Assembly (NCBI RefSeq): GCF_009184865.1
Contig: NZ_CP045095.1
Location: forward strand, 1 to 59,304
Direction of reading: 5' to 3'
Origin: Streptomyces phaeolivaceus
GTDB lineage: Bacteria > Actinomycetota > Actinomycetes > Streptomycetales > Streptomycetaceae
DNA length: 59,304 nucleotides
Below the pieces are notes generated by a model. The model did no database searches. It saw nothing but the letters and a program-made list of their open reading frames with translations, and was not told where the DNA came from. This document shows, in pieces, positions 34,099 through 41,889 of the stretch; the stretch's first letter is position 1; each line of letters starts with the position of its first letter. The translations under genes and the position numbers were made by a program.

Positions 34099-35228
34099 GT
34101 ACCCCCACCGCCACCCGGCTGCACGCCGCGGACGCGAGCGTGACCGTCCTGAGCAACACGCCCTCTGTCACCGACTGGGCCCGCCGATACTTCGGGTCCT
34201 GGTGGAACGCGTTCGAGGTCCCCGCGAGCAGCGTCTGCGAGGGACCGCTCGTCACGGCCGACCTCGACGACAAGGCGTACGCCGACCTCAACGCGCTGGT
34301 GACCGCCTGCCCTCACGACGAAGTCACCTACGCCAAGGCCCGGCTGCTGCTCGCCCGGGACAGCACGGGCACCATCACGGGCGTCTCCCCGGAAGAGGGC
34401 CTCGCCTACCGCTCCGAGCAGCTCGGCGGCCACGTCACCATCGCCGGACGTACGTCCGAGCAGCTGGCGCTGGCCACGGCCCGGATCGCCCGGGAAATGA
34501 TCAGGGCGGCCCTGCTGCGGGACGGGTGGACGCTCCTGCACGCCTCCGCCGTCGTCCGCGACGACCAGGCGCTGCTCGCCTTCGGGTCCAAGGGGTCGGG
34601 CAAGACCACCACGGCGCTGCTGCTGGCCAGCCGCGGCGCCCAGCTGCTCGCCAACGACCGGGTGTTCGTCAAGGTGGTCGGCGGTGAGCTGCGCGTGCTG
34701 CCGTGGCCGTCGGCGGCGGCCGTCGGGCTGGGCCTGCTCGACGCCCTCGGCCTGTACGACGTCGTGCGCGAGCGGCTGCAGGCGGGCGAGCAGCTGCACC
34801 CCACGCAGCACCAGGACGTCACCGACGCGCTCCTGGCCGACCGGCGCGAGCCGCTGTGGGAGCCGGGCGGCAAGCGGGAGATGAAGGTGCAGGTGTTCCC
34901 CGACCAGTTCTCCACCTGGTTCGGCATGGAGCTGGCGACCGGCGGACGCGCGGCAGCGCTGTTGTTCCCCCAGATCGACCCCTCCGCCGTGCCGGCCGTG
35001 GTCGACGGATCCCGGACCCTGGGCGAGGACGACTTCATGAGCGGAGCGACGGAGGACCGCTACCCCGACCACTTCGGCCTCGCTTACGGCATCAACGGCG
35101 GCGGCAGCGACCTGGCCCGCGCTGCGGTCGCCGACCGGCTCGCCGGGCTCCCGCACCACCAGGTCGTCCTCGGCCATGACGTCGCGGCCAACGCGGACTT
35201 CCTGGCGAAGCTCGTGAGCGACATCTGA
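34095..35228 (+). CDS. HprK-like P-loop kinase
   Basis: 377 residues, GTG overlapping the previous stop. The C-terminal half has the HprK arrangement: DGWTLLHASAVV, P-loop AFGSKGSGKTTTALLLAS near residue 155, and QLLANDRVFVKV, where D follows as in HprK and related kinases. The N-terminal 130 residues are unrelated to HprK's usual domain. HprK phosphorylates a serine of HPr; related kinases tailor lasso peptides or act on unknown partners. No HPr gene is in the window. End of the operon; the conserved hairpin at 35322 follows. Confidence 0.78.
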   Translation: MSTPTATRLHAADASVTVLSNTPSVTDWARRYFGSWWNAFEVPASSVCEGPLVTADLDDKAYADLNALVTACPHDEVTYAKARLLLARDSTGTITGVSPEEGLAYRSEQLGGHVTIAGRTSEQLALATARIAREMIRAALLRDGWTLLHASAVVRDDQALLAFGSKGSGKTTTALLLASRGAQLLANDRVFVKVVGGELRVLPWPSAAAVGLGLLDALGLYDVVRERLQAGEQLHPTQHQDVTDALLADRREPLWEPGGKREMKVQVFPDQFSTWFGMELATGGRAAALLFPQIDPSAVPAVVDGSRTLGEDDFMSGATEDRYPDHFGLAYGINGGGSDLARAAVADRLAGLPHHQVVLGHDVAANADFLAKLVSDI

Positions 35229-35321
35229 CCGGCCCGGGGCCCCGGCGTTCCGCTGCGGCCCCGGCCTGACCGGTCCACACGCCCGCCCGCTGCTCTCCCC
35301 CCGTGAGCGCGGGCCTCCCCG

Positions 35322-35371
35322 GGCCCCGGTGGTGCGCGAAGAGCTAGGGCGGCTCGCGCACCACCGGGGCC
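35322..35371. repeat. Hairpin with 17-bp arms, copy B of the two-copy element
   Basis: Perfect arms 35322-35338 and 35355-35371, sharing CCCCGGTGGTGCG and its complement with the hairpin at 2249, around loop AAGAGCTAGGGCGGCT. It lies between the HprK-like gene and a convergent gene and could terminate both, but the loop match with the other copy suggests a more specific role. Confidence 0.75.
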
Positions 35372-35442
35372 CCTTCACGTACGCACGCGTGCGCGCGGGG
35401 ACCTGCGCAACCTGCGCAATAACCCGTCGATACGTCCCGATT

Positions 35443-36030
35443 TCACATGCCGGGTACGGCACCGAGGAACATCGCTGCGGCGGTGGCGGGCAGCTCGTCG
35501 ATCTCGGCGAGGGCCGCAGCAAGGTCCTTGCGGGCCTGGGCCAGCTCGGCGGGGATCTGCCCGGCTCGCTCGTCCTCGGTGGAGAACACGGCCGAGCAGG
35601 CGAGCAGGGAGAGCAGGGCACTGGCCGTACGGGCGGCTGCGGCGATCACCGGGCCACAGCCCTGCTCGTCCAGCCCCTTGAGCAGCTGCTGGACGTGCCC
35701 GGTCTGCCAGTGCAGCATCCCCATCACCCCGGGGCCGTCGGCACCGGACGCCTTGAGTACCTGCTGGCGGGCCAGCCCCAACTCCTTGCCGCCCGCGCCC
35801 TGGGCGAGCATGTGGCCTTCGGCGAGCATCCCCGCCCCGATCGAAGCGCCGTACAGCGCGTTGCTCAGGATGGCGGCCAGTACCTGTTCGCCTCCCACGG
35901 CCTGGGCCTGCTGCTGCAGCTCGGCGTCGGTCGGTGGCTGGGCATACGAGCCGAGCGCGGTGAGGGCTGCCGAGAAGTCTGCTGCGCTCGGGGCGGGCTC
36001 GGGCGCCTGGTGCTGGTTCGGGATCGACAT
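35443..36030 (-). CDS. Hypothetical helical protein
   Basis: 195 residues. Largely helical, with hydrophobic helices near residues 50-75 (VLAAILSNALYGASIGAGML) and 128-150 (VIAAAARTASALLSLLACSA), and a C-terminal helix KDLAAALAEIDELPATAAAM. Not a family I recognise. Convergent with the HprK-like gene. Confidence 0.65.
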   Translation of the reverse strand: MSIPNQHQAPEPAPSAADFSAALTALGSYAQPPTDAELQQQAQAVGGEQVLAAILSNALYGASIGAGMLAEGHMLAQGAGGKELGLARQQVLKASGADGPGVMGMLHWQTGHVQQLLKGLDEQGCGPVIAAAARTASALLSLLACSAVFSTEDERAGQIPAELAQARKDLAAALAEIDELPATAAAMFLGAVPGM

Positions 36031-36237
36031 GGCCCGGAGCGTAGCGGGGACCAGATGGGCGGCAGGCGCGATGATCGGAAACGACCAGACCGGCCAGCGA
36101 GCTATCGGCGAAGAGCGTCTTGACCATCGACCGGGGGAGGTCGGGACGGGGTGGGGTCACGACGTGTTCAGCGGCGGCCGGCCGTGGACGATACGCCCCG
36201 CGCGCGTGCGCGTAGGACGGTCTCATAGGTTCCACGG

Positions 36238-36375
36238 ATGTACCTCTGTGCAGGTCAGCGGCTCGGCCCGGGGTTCACCGAATGCCGGGGTCCGCTCCTG
36301 CTTGAGATCGGCTCCGGGGGCTGGGAGTGTGCCAACTGCTGCACAAGAGACGGGAGGGGCAAACTGTGCCGGTGA
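36238..36375 (+). CDS. Tiny Cys-rich ORF
   Basis: 45 residues. Cysteines at 4, 16, 30, 33, 34 and 44, including WECANCC, could form a zinc ribbon. No good ribosome-binding site, but its end overlaps the start of the next Cys-rich ORF by 10 bp, suggesting coupling. Support is weak. Confidence 0.35.
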   Translation: MYLCAGQRLGPGFTECRGPLLLEIGSGGWECANCCTRDGRGKLCR

Positions 36376-36509
36376 AGGACGCGTGCCCAGCGTGCGGGGC
36401 GCCACGGCAGGAGCGGGACCGTTGGGGCGCCTGCACGAAGTGCGGGGCGTCGCAGCGTCGGTTCGTACCCGATCCGGAGGACTGCCTGCAGGTGCCAGTG
36501 ATCCGCTGA
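36366..36509 (+). CDS. Small zinc-ribbon protein
   Basis: 47 residues, GTG with GGGAGG 8 bp upstream. Two knuckles, CPACGAPRQER and CTKCGASQRRF, give a four-cysteine zinc ribbon. Such tiny proteins may bind nucleic acid or a protein partner; no more can be said. Confidence 0.6.
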   Translation: MPVKDACPACGAPRQERDRWGACTKCGASQRRFVPDPEDCLQVPVIR

Positions 36510-36525
36510 CGGGCGGGTGCCCGGG

Positions 36526-36777
36526 TCAGCCCGCCCAGGTCAGGGACAGAACCGTGATTCGCTGGGTGATCGCGTTCACCATCAGCACGGCGAGCCCGGC
36601 GCCGTTCCCGAACACGGCCTGACGGGTGATCTTGTCGTCGATCCCGTACGGCTCGGTCACGGGGTAGGGGTCGTTCTCCAGGGCCTCGATCAGGTCGAGC
36701 AGGGCCAGCTGTCCCTCGACGGGCAGGGCCAGGATCATGTCGAGCGTGTGCTGGGAGCGGGTGACGTGCCAGTTCAC
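36526..36777 (-). CDS. RelE/ParE-type toxin
   Basis: 83 residues, GTG start overlapping the antitoxin stop (GTGA). Pattern ILALPVEGQLALLDLIEALE, then DPYPVTEPYGIDD and ITQRITVLSLTWAG at the end, matches the compact RelE fold, which cleaves mRNA on ribosomes or, in ParE members, blocks gyrase. Which of the two cannot be told. Order is antitoxin first, toxin second. Confidence 0.75.
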   Translation of the reverse strand: MNWHVTRSQHTLDMILALPVEGQLALLDLIEALENDPYPVTEPYGIDDKITRQAVFGNGAGLAVLMVNAITQRITVLSLTWAG

Positions 36778-37085
36778 GCGGCGCCGCGCTGCTGCTGGCG
36801 GAGAGTTTCCATCTGCTGGCGCCATCCGTCGAACGCGGCCACGGACTGGGGAGTCTCCTCGTACTGCGCAGGAAGTTCCCCGGTGGCCTCGGCGTGCGCG
36901 CGGGCCTCCTCGATGCGCGGGGCCGTGGTCAGCGTCCACTCGACCGCGACGGCACGCCACCGGTCCACGGCGGCCTGCAGCTCGTTCACGGGGGCGAGGT
37001 GGATCTCCCGGAGGGCCTGCTGGCGCATCTCCGGGGATGGAAGCGCGTGCACGATGGTGTCGATGCTCCAGTCGCTGCTCACCAT
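36774..37085 (-). CDS. Antitoxin partner of the RelE-type toxin
   Basis: 103 residues, ATG after GAGGAG; a GTG at 37082 has better spacing. Helical and charged (LPSPEMRQQALREIHLAPVN, VAAFDGWRQQMETLRQQQRG) with no clear DNA-binding motif. Role inferred from the overlap with the toxin and the operon order. Confidence 0.65.
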   Translation of the reverse strand: MVSSDWSIDTIVHALPSPEMRQQALREIHLAPVNELQAAVDRWRAVAVEWTLTTAPRIEEARAHAEATGELPAQYEETPQSVAAFDGWRQQMETLRQQQRGAA

Positions 37086-37312
37086 GGTCTCCTCTCGCCT
37101 CCGGCCACAGTAGCGGGCGGCTCGGCGGCCTGTCAGTCGTCGGGGGAACGGCCCGCCCCACCAGGGCTCACACCTTGCACCGGCCCGCCCGACGGACCGC
37201 GCTCCTGGATCCCCGACCCACCAGGCGGGAGGAACCGGGCCGGGCACGGCAGAGATGGCCGGCGGTGGCGTACGACGGGTCGAAGCGCTCCCACTGGCCT
37301 TGGAGGTCCACC

Positions 37313-37534
37313 ATGCCCAGCTCCTCGGATCCGCCGACGCTCGGCGATGCGATACGCGCCTCATGGCAGACGGCACACGACAGCCTGATCGACACCTACC
37401 TGGATTCCCTGGACCCGCACAGCGACCTCACACTCTGCGCCCCGAAGCCCTGGTCGGTGTACCCGGTACACCTGCACACGATCACCGGCCGCACCCCGTC
37501 CGTACGCAAGCCCCCACCGGAGAGCAGCCTTTGA
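37313..37534 (+). CDS. Small hypothetical protein
   Basis: 73 residues, ATG with GGAGG 6 bp upstream. Contains helical TLGDAIRASWQTAHDSLIDT then PKPWSVYPVHLHTITGR. Not recognised. Divergent from the toxin-antitoxin pair. Confidence 0.5.
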   Translation: MPSSSDPPTLGDAIRASWQTAHDSLIDTYLDSLDPHSDLTLCAPKPWSVYPVHLHTITGRTPSVRKPPPESSL

Positions 37535-37749
37535 CCACAACCCCGTTGCTTCACGGCGCGCACGGTCCGCACCACGACGATGCGGATTCGCGCCGGGGAG
37601 TGACGGGGCAGCGGGGTCCCGGGGGCGGCGAAGCCCCCGGGTACCACGCAGCCCAGCCACTCGTTCCCGTCCGCCTCCTGCAGCCGGACCACTCGAACGA
37701 GCGACGTCTGCGGCTCCCGTGGCCCGGTCGGCAGGAGGAGACTGGAGCC

Positions 37750-38772
37750 ATGACGAAGGACCCGGACCGCCCGCCGGTCGAGGGCGACCTGGTCGCCGCA
37801 CTCGATCCGGGCGAGGCCCGTGCGCTGACCGCCGAGATCCGGGAAGCGATCAAGGCCGTGCGGACAGCGACCGGACGGCTGGCCGCTGCCGTGCGGCGCG
37901 CGCATGAGGCCCGGGTCTGGGTCGTCCTCGGCTATCCGACGTGGAAGGCATACGCGCGCGCGGAGTTCGGGATCGGCCGCAGCCACGCCTACCGGCTCGT
38001 CGACCAGGCGGCGACGGCCGAGCAGCTCGGCAACGCGCTCGTCGAGCTGGGCCTGATGTCCCCCGCGGGGGACGACGTCCTCACCGACCTCTCCGGCCGG
38101 GCCTGGCGGGAGATCCAGGGCAGGGCGCAGGACGTGGCGGCCCTGGTCGCCGACCGTGCCGCCGCGCTCGACAGTGCGCCGGACGTCGAGCAGCTGCGCG
38201 GCCTCGTCGTCCAGGCCGTCGAGGACGTACGCGCCGAAGCCGTCCCGGCGGGCCCGGGTCGGGCACCCGCGACGCCGGCCGACGACGCGGACGCGTTCGC
38301 GCACTGGGAGGGCACCATCGCCCTGGGCCACGCTCCGGCCCACCTGACGGACGACGAAGTCCTGACCGCGCTGGACCTTGCCGGGTACGACACCGACACC
38401 CGGCGCACGTACGCCATGGCGGTGCGCGCCTTCGCCCTGGACGGCGACCGTGAGCAGCTGCAGGCGTTCCGGGCGGCCCTGGACGTTCCCGAGCAGGGTG
38501 AGTACGGCTACGGCCGGGAGGTCGTGGTCGTCGGGCGGGAGCTGGCCGAACGGCTTCAGATGTCCTGCTGGCAGCAGGGGAGGCTGTACCTGGAGATCGC
38601 GCCCTCGCGGCTCTCGGACCGGGCGGCGGCCCGTGCCCTGGCGGCTGCGTTCCGGGAGGACCCGCGCAGCTTCGAGACGGCCCAACGCATCGAGGTGCGC
38701 CGCTACGCCATGACCGGCGACTACCAGGCGTACGAGGAATGGGAGAACCAGGCTCTCCCCGTCGGCGCCTGA
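37750..38772 (+). CDS. ParB-like helical DNA-binding protein
   Basis: 340 residues, ATG with AGGAGGAGA upstream. The segment VVLGYPTWKAYARAEFGIGR then SHAYRLVDQA near residue 60 is the helical DNA-binding pattern seen in ParB/KilA-like and DUF3102 proteins. Residues 190-330 form a second domain of unknown type (GREVVVVGRELAERLQMSC). Comparable in layout to the parB-like protein at 5340, but not clearly homologous. Alone in its transcription unit, so a plasmid regulator is likely. Confidence 0.65.
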   Translation: MTKDPDRPPVEGDLVAALDPGEARALTAEIREAIKAVRTATGRLAAAVRRAHEARVWVVLGYPTWKAYARAEFGIGRSHAYRLVDQAATAEQLGNALVELGLMSPAGDDVLTDLSGRAWREIQGRAQDVAALVADRAAALDSAPDVEQLRGLVVQAVEDVRAEAVPAGPGRAPATPADDADAFAHWEGTIALGHAPAHLTDDEVLTALDLAGYDTDTRRTYAMAVRAFALDGDREQLQAFRAALDVPEQGEYGYGREVVVVGRELAERLQMSCWQQGRLYLEIAPSRLSDRAAARALAAAFREDPRSFETAQRIEVRRYAMTGDYQAYEEWENQALPVGA

Positions 38773-38887
38773 CCCTCGCGGCCTCGTTGCGGACAGGGTC
38801 TGTGCACGTTCCGGCCATTCCTCCGCACCGTAGGGAACCGACCGGAACAATGGGCGCTCTGTCATCGACCGCACCGAGGGGGACTCC

Positions 38888-38983
38888 GTGCTCATCAGGC
38901 TGTTTGGGCTCCGGCGCACGCTGAAGATCACGGCTGTGTTCGTGGGCGGCTTGATGCTGTACGGCTGTGTGAAGGGCGGTTGA
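38888..38983 (+). CDS. 31-residue membrane peptide
   Basis: GTG 5 bp after GAGGGGG. A basic start (LIRLFGLRRTLK) then one hydrophobic helix (ITAVFVGGLMLYGCV). Looks like a single-pass micro-protein; too short for stronger support. Confidence 0.45.
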   Translation: MLIRLFGLRRTLKITAVFVGGLMLYGCVKGG

Positions 38984-39095
38984 CCCGCACTCTTCCGGTC
39001 ACCTGTGGTGATCGTTCCCTGACCTGCTGTCAGTGCCCGCTGTTTTCATGGTCCGTTGCGCCGACCGGCGCGCGGGCTGAGGGGAGCAGCGGTTC

Positions 39096-39398
39096 ATGGT
39101 TGCCGTGCGCGAGTACGAACGGGCCGACGGGACGAAGGTCAGGTCACACACCAGGTGGCATCCGGGCGCCCGCAACGAGATGTTCAAGGCGGCGGTGTTC
39201 GTCGTGGCAGTCATCGCCATCGGTGGCGGGACGGGCGGGAACGGCGAGACGGGTACCGCCAGCACGGACGGCTCGGGCAAGTCGCCGAAGCCGGTCTCGA
39301 CGGCCGTGTACCCGGTGCACTTCCCCGGCTGGGACAAGCCGGCGCCGCGGCCGTCACCGACGGTCTCGTACCCGATCCGGTGGGACCGCGGCGAGTAG
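39096..39398 (+). CDS. Small single-pass membrane protein
   Basis: 100 residues with GGGGAGC upstream. Charged N-terminus of 33 residues, one membrane helix (MFKAAVFVVAVIAIGG) and a Gly/Thr/Pro-rich outer segment ending in YPIRWDRGE. Function unknown. Followed by a strong terminator. Confidence 0.6.
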   Translation: MVAVREYERADGTKVRSHTRWHPGARNEMFKAAVFVVAVIAIGGGTGGNGETGTASTDGSGKSPKPVSTAVYPVHFPGWDKPAPRPSPTVSYPIRWDRGE

Positions 39399-39414
39399 GA
39401 GCGGCTCCGCATGG

Positions 39415-39446
39415 CGAAGGGCCCGGGTGCTTCCCTGGGCCCTTCG
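39415..39446. terminator. Bidirectional terminator
   Basis: Arms CGAAGGGCCC and GGGCCCTTCG with an inner GG/CC extension, between convergent genes, followed by TCAT. Confidence 0.75.
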
Positions 39447-39463
39447 TCATGCTGGCGACCAGG

Positions 39464-39958
39464 TCACTCGGTGACTGCGTCCGGCTCCGCCTGGTCCTTG
39501 GGAACCCACAGGGGCATCCCGCCCTTGGGGTTGGGCACGAAAGAACCGTTCGGACCGTCCAGCGGGGCCTGCAGCGGGGGCGGGGGCGGCCAGTTCGTTG
39601 GCGGGGTCGAGGAAGACGGGGGCGGGGGCTCTGCCTGCGCGGGCGGGATTTCGTCGGGCGCGTACGTCTCCCATGACCAGCTGTCCTCGCTGTGGCGAGC
39701 AGCGACGACGCGGTCGCTGTTGGCGTCCTCGGCCGTGCGGCGGGCGGCGTCGAGCGCCTGGAGCAGCTGCAGCCCGAAGTCCGCGGGGAGGGGCAAGTCC
39801 GTGGTTCCCCAGGCAGCGAAGTACGTGTCGCCCCTCGTGTCGTGCACGATCACGCGGCGGCTGTCGTCCTGCCCGATCCGTGCGACCCATCCCGTGCGGA
39901 GCAGCACGTAGGGGCCGTCCCGGTACGAAGGAATCAGGATCCAGACGGTCGCTGGCAC
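39464..39958 (-). CDS. Hypothetical protein with Pro-rich tail
   Basis: 164 residues, GTG with GAGGAG 7 bp upstream. N-terminal 90 residues look like a small beta domain (VWILIPSYRDGPYVLLRTGW, RVIVHDTRGDTYFAAW). The tail is a Pro/Ser linker ending NPKGGMPLWVPKDQAEP. Family not recognised. Confidence 0.65.
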   Translation of the reverse strand: MPATVWILIPSYRDGPYVLLRTGWVARIGQDDSRRVIVHDTRGDTYFAAWGTTDLPLPADFGLQLLQALDAARRTAEDANSDRVVAARHSEDSWSWETYAPDEIPPAQAEPPPPSSSTPPTNWPPPPPLQAPLDGPNGSFVPNPKGGMPLWVPKDQAEPDAVTE

Positions 39959-40035
39959 GGGATGCTCCTCTGCTCGGTGATCCGGTGGCCCCATCATCTT
40001 CGCGTCGGGAAGCGGCCGGGCTAGAGTCGGCAAAA

Positions 40036-40068
40036 GCGCCCGCAGCCAGCTCGAATGGCTGCGGGCGC
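40036..40068 (-). terminator. Terminator of the RapZ-like operon, loop GCTCGAA
   Basis: Perfect 13-bp arms GCGCCCGCAGCCA and TGGCTGCGGGCGC with the same loop as the hairpin at 24065. Confidence 0.75.
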
Positions 40069-40091
40069 CTCTTGTCGTGCTGCCGTGCGGG

Positions 40092-40958
40092 TCAGCGGTC
40101 GACGACGTCCTTGGCGAGGTCGCGGTGGACCAGGTCTACGACCAGGTCGCGGCCGGCGAACTCCTCGGCGGCGTCGGCCAGTCCGTACGCGGCGGCCTCC
40201 TCGACGTCCCCGGCGACCACGGCACGCAGGGCCATGGCCGTGGTAGCTGCCCTGTGACGTCCGCCGGCGCACTGGGTCACCACGGTGAGCGGCGCGGCCG
40301 TCGGCCCGGCGAGGTAGCCCTGGATCTGCAGCGCGGTCGCGGCGAGGACCTCGCGCACGCCCGGGGTGGCCATGACCGTGTCGCGCACGACCTGGTCGTG
40401 GGCGGTGAGCTGGCGCAGGTCAGCGCGCACGTGCGGGTCGCGAAAGTTCCGGCTCAGGTCGAGCGCGATGGTGGCGCGCTGCAGGACGTCGGCGTACTCG
40501 CCCTCGACGTCGTTGTGCAGGCGGCCGATGGACACGATCGTGACGTCCGGCTGCGGCGGCTGAGCGATGACCCTGTCCCGCTTCGGGTCCCACCCGGTGC
40601 AGTGCGTGGTCGTGCGGCCGTCGGCCCAGCTCACGGTCATCTCCCACGGCCCCCAGCTGTCGGGGTTGTCGTCGATGTTCAGGACCTCGTACTCCTGGCC
40701 CCAATACCCGTTGTAGTAGCGGCCCCCCACCTTCCGGGGCCCGACCTGGTTGTCGATCCAGTCGGCGTCCTCGGCCGCGTCAGCCGCCTCGTCGACCGGC
40801 TCCGAAGGGATGGGGCCACAGTGCCCGTCGCAGCCTTCACCGTCGTGGATCGTGCAGCCGTAGCGGTGCACGCGGGTGCCGTCGTCGTGGAGCTTCCAGC
40901 CCTCGGCATCGTGGGGGCCGGCGTCGTGCGTCATGGTGTTCTCGGGCTCGGTGCTCAC
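40092..40958 (-). CDS. RapZ C-terminal-domain-like protein
   Basis: 288 residues, GTG overlapping the upstream stop (GTGA). The first 130 residues include a cluster HRYGCTIHDGEGCDGHC that may bind zinc. From residue 155 the sequence follows the RapZ C-terminal domain: ALDLSRNFRDPHVRADLRQL, TAHDQVVRDTV, and VVTQCAGGRHRAATTAMAL, equal to the RapZ GCTGGxHRS motif. In enterobacteria this domain binds small RNA and an amino-sugar. The P-loop domain of RapZ is absent. Last of three coupled genes from 42690. Confidence 0.75.
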   Translation of the reverse strand: MSTEPENTMTHDAGPHDAEGWKLHDDGTRVHRYGCTIHDGEGCDGHCGPIPSEPVDEAADAAEDADWIDNQVGPRKVGGRYYNGYWGQEYEVLNIDDNPDSWGPWEMTVSWADGRTTTHCTGWDPKRDRVIAQPPQPDVTIVSIGRLHNDVEGEYADVLQRATIALDLSRNFRDPHVRADLRQLTAHDQVVRDTVMATPGVREVLAATALQIQGYLAGPTAAPLTVVTQCAGGRHRAATTAMALRAVVAGDVEEAAAYGLADAAEEFAGRDLVVDLVHRDLAKDVVDR

Positions 40959-41851
40959 ATCTGGCTCCCGTACAGGTGGCTGATCAGGGCGCCGAGCAGC
41001 TGGTAGAGGTCGGTGTGCTCGGTGACGGTCGGGTCGGCCAGCTCCAGCTGCCCCAGCTTCCGGGACCGGGCGGTGAGCCGGGCGGAGACGAAGCGGAAGC
41101 CGTAGGCGTGGCCGTCGTACCCCTCGGGCTCCGGGTCGTAGGCGAAGGTGGCGAGGATGTCGACGCTGCGGCGCTGGTGTTCGGCGCGGGCCTCGAAGGT
41201 GAGGCTGATGGTGTCGCGGCTGTCGCCGTGGGTCTGGTTGGAGACCATGGTGAAGCCGGGCAGCGGACTGGTGCCCTCGGTGAGCAGCCCGGCCTCGCCG
41301 GTGACGTACTTGCGCTCTTCGCCGTCCTCGTACCGGGCGATGAGCAGGGTCTCGCCCGTCTTGCGCTCCTCGCCCATCAGGCCGGGGAACGTGAACTGCC
41401 GGTGGCTGTACGCGCGCCACTGGGGACGGGTGCTCTCCACGGGGCTGTGCTCGCGGGCGCAGCGGTTGCACAGCGGGTCGTCGTCGGCCGCGATGACGGT
41501 GGAGAAGGTGTCGACGCAGGAGAAGCACAGGAAGCCGTGGATGTCCCGGTCCCAGCGGGGGATGGGCCTGCCGGTGAGCACCAGGTTGTCCCAGGAGCCG
41601 ATGGTCTCGGTGACGGTGCGCTGGCGGCGGCCGGCGTACTCCGTGTAGACGGATGCGGCCCGGTCGTGGCCGTGCACGGAGACCAGGGCGCGGGCCCAAG
41701 CCAGTTGCACCTGCTTGGCCTCCTCGGTCATGTCCGGGCGGCCGTTGTACGGCACCAGGACGCCGAGACCGGCGTCGTCGGCGAACAGGCGCTCCATCTC
41801 GGCGACCAGGCGGGCGCGGGCGGTCTGCTCGGTCTGGAGGGTGGGTGACAA
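40955..41851 (-). CDS. Hypothetical protein with zinc-ribbon segment
   Basis: 298 residues from a TTG that has AAGGAG 6 bp upstream; a GTG at 41893, which overlaps the upstream stop, is the alternative (312 residues). CFSCVDTF and LCNRCAREH near residue 105-135 suggest a zinc ribbon. A later beta-rich part (TISLTFEARAEHQRRSVDI, GFRFVSARLTARSRKLG) is unknown. Middle gene of the RapZ-like operon. Confidence 0.65.
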   Translation of the reverse strand: MSPTLQTEQTARARLVAEMERLFADDAGLGVLVPYNGRPDMTEEAKQVQLAWARALVSVHGHDRAASVYTEYAGRRQRTVTETIGSWDNLVLTGRPIPRWDRDIHGFLCFSCVDTFSTVIAADDDPLCNRCAREHSPVESTRPQWRAYSHRQFTFPGLMGEERKTGETLLIARYEDGEERKYVTGEAGLLTEGTSPLPGFTMVSNQTHGDSRDTISLTFEARAEHQRRSVDILATFAYDPEPEGYDGHAYGFRFVSARLTARSRKLGQLELADPTVTEHTDLYQLLGALISHLYGSQM

Positions 41852-41889
41852 GGCGTTCTCCTTCGTCCGGTTCGGGTCGGCGGGGGTGG

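Noticed and set aside
34095..35228. The HprK-like protein as a true HPr kinase of a sugar PTS
   Set aside because: The N-terminal domain is unlike HprK and there is no HPr or PTS gene nearby; only the P-loop half agrees.
36526..37085. Toxin-antitoxin pair as an undescribed system
   Set aside because: The toxin fits the ordinary RelE/ParE fold and the gene order is common; nothing unusual beyond an antitoxin I cannot classify.
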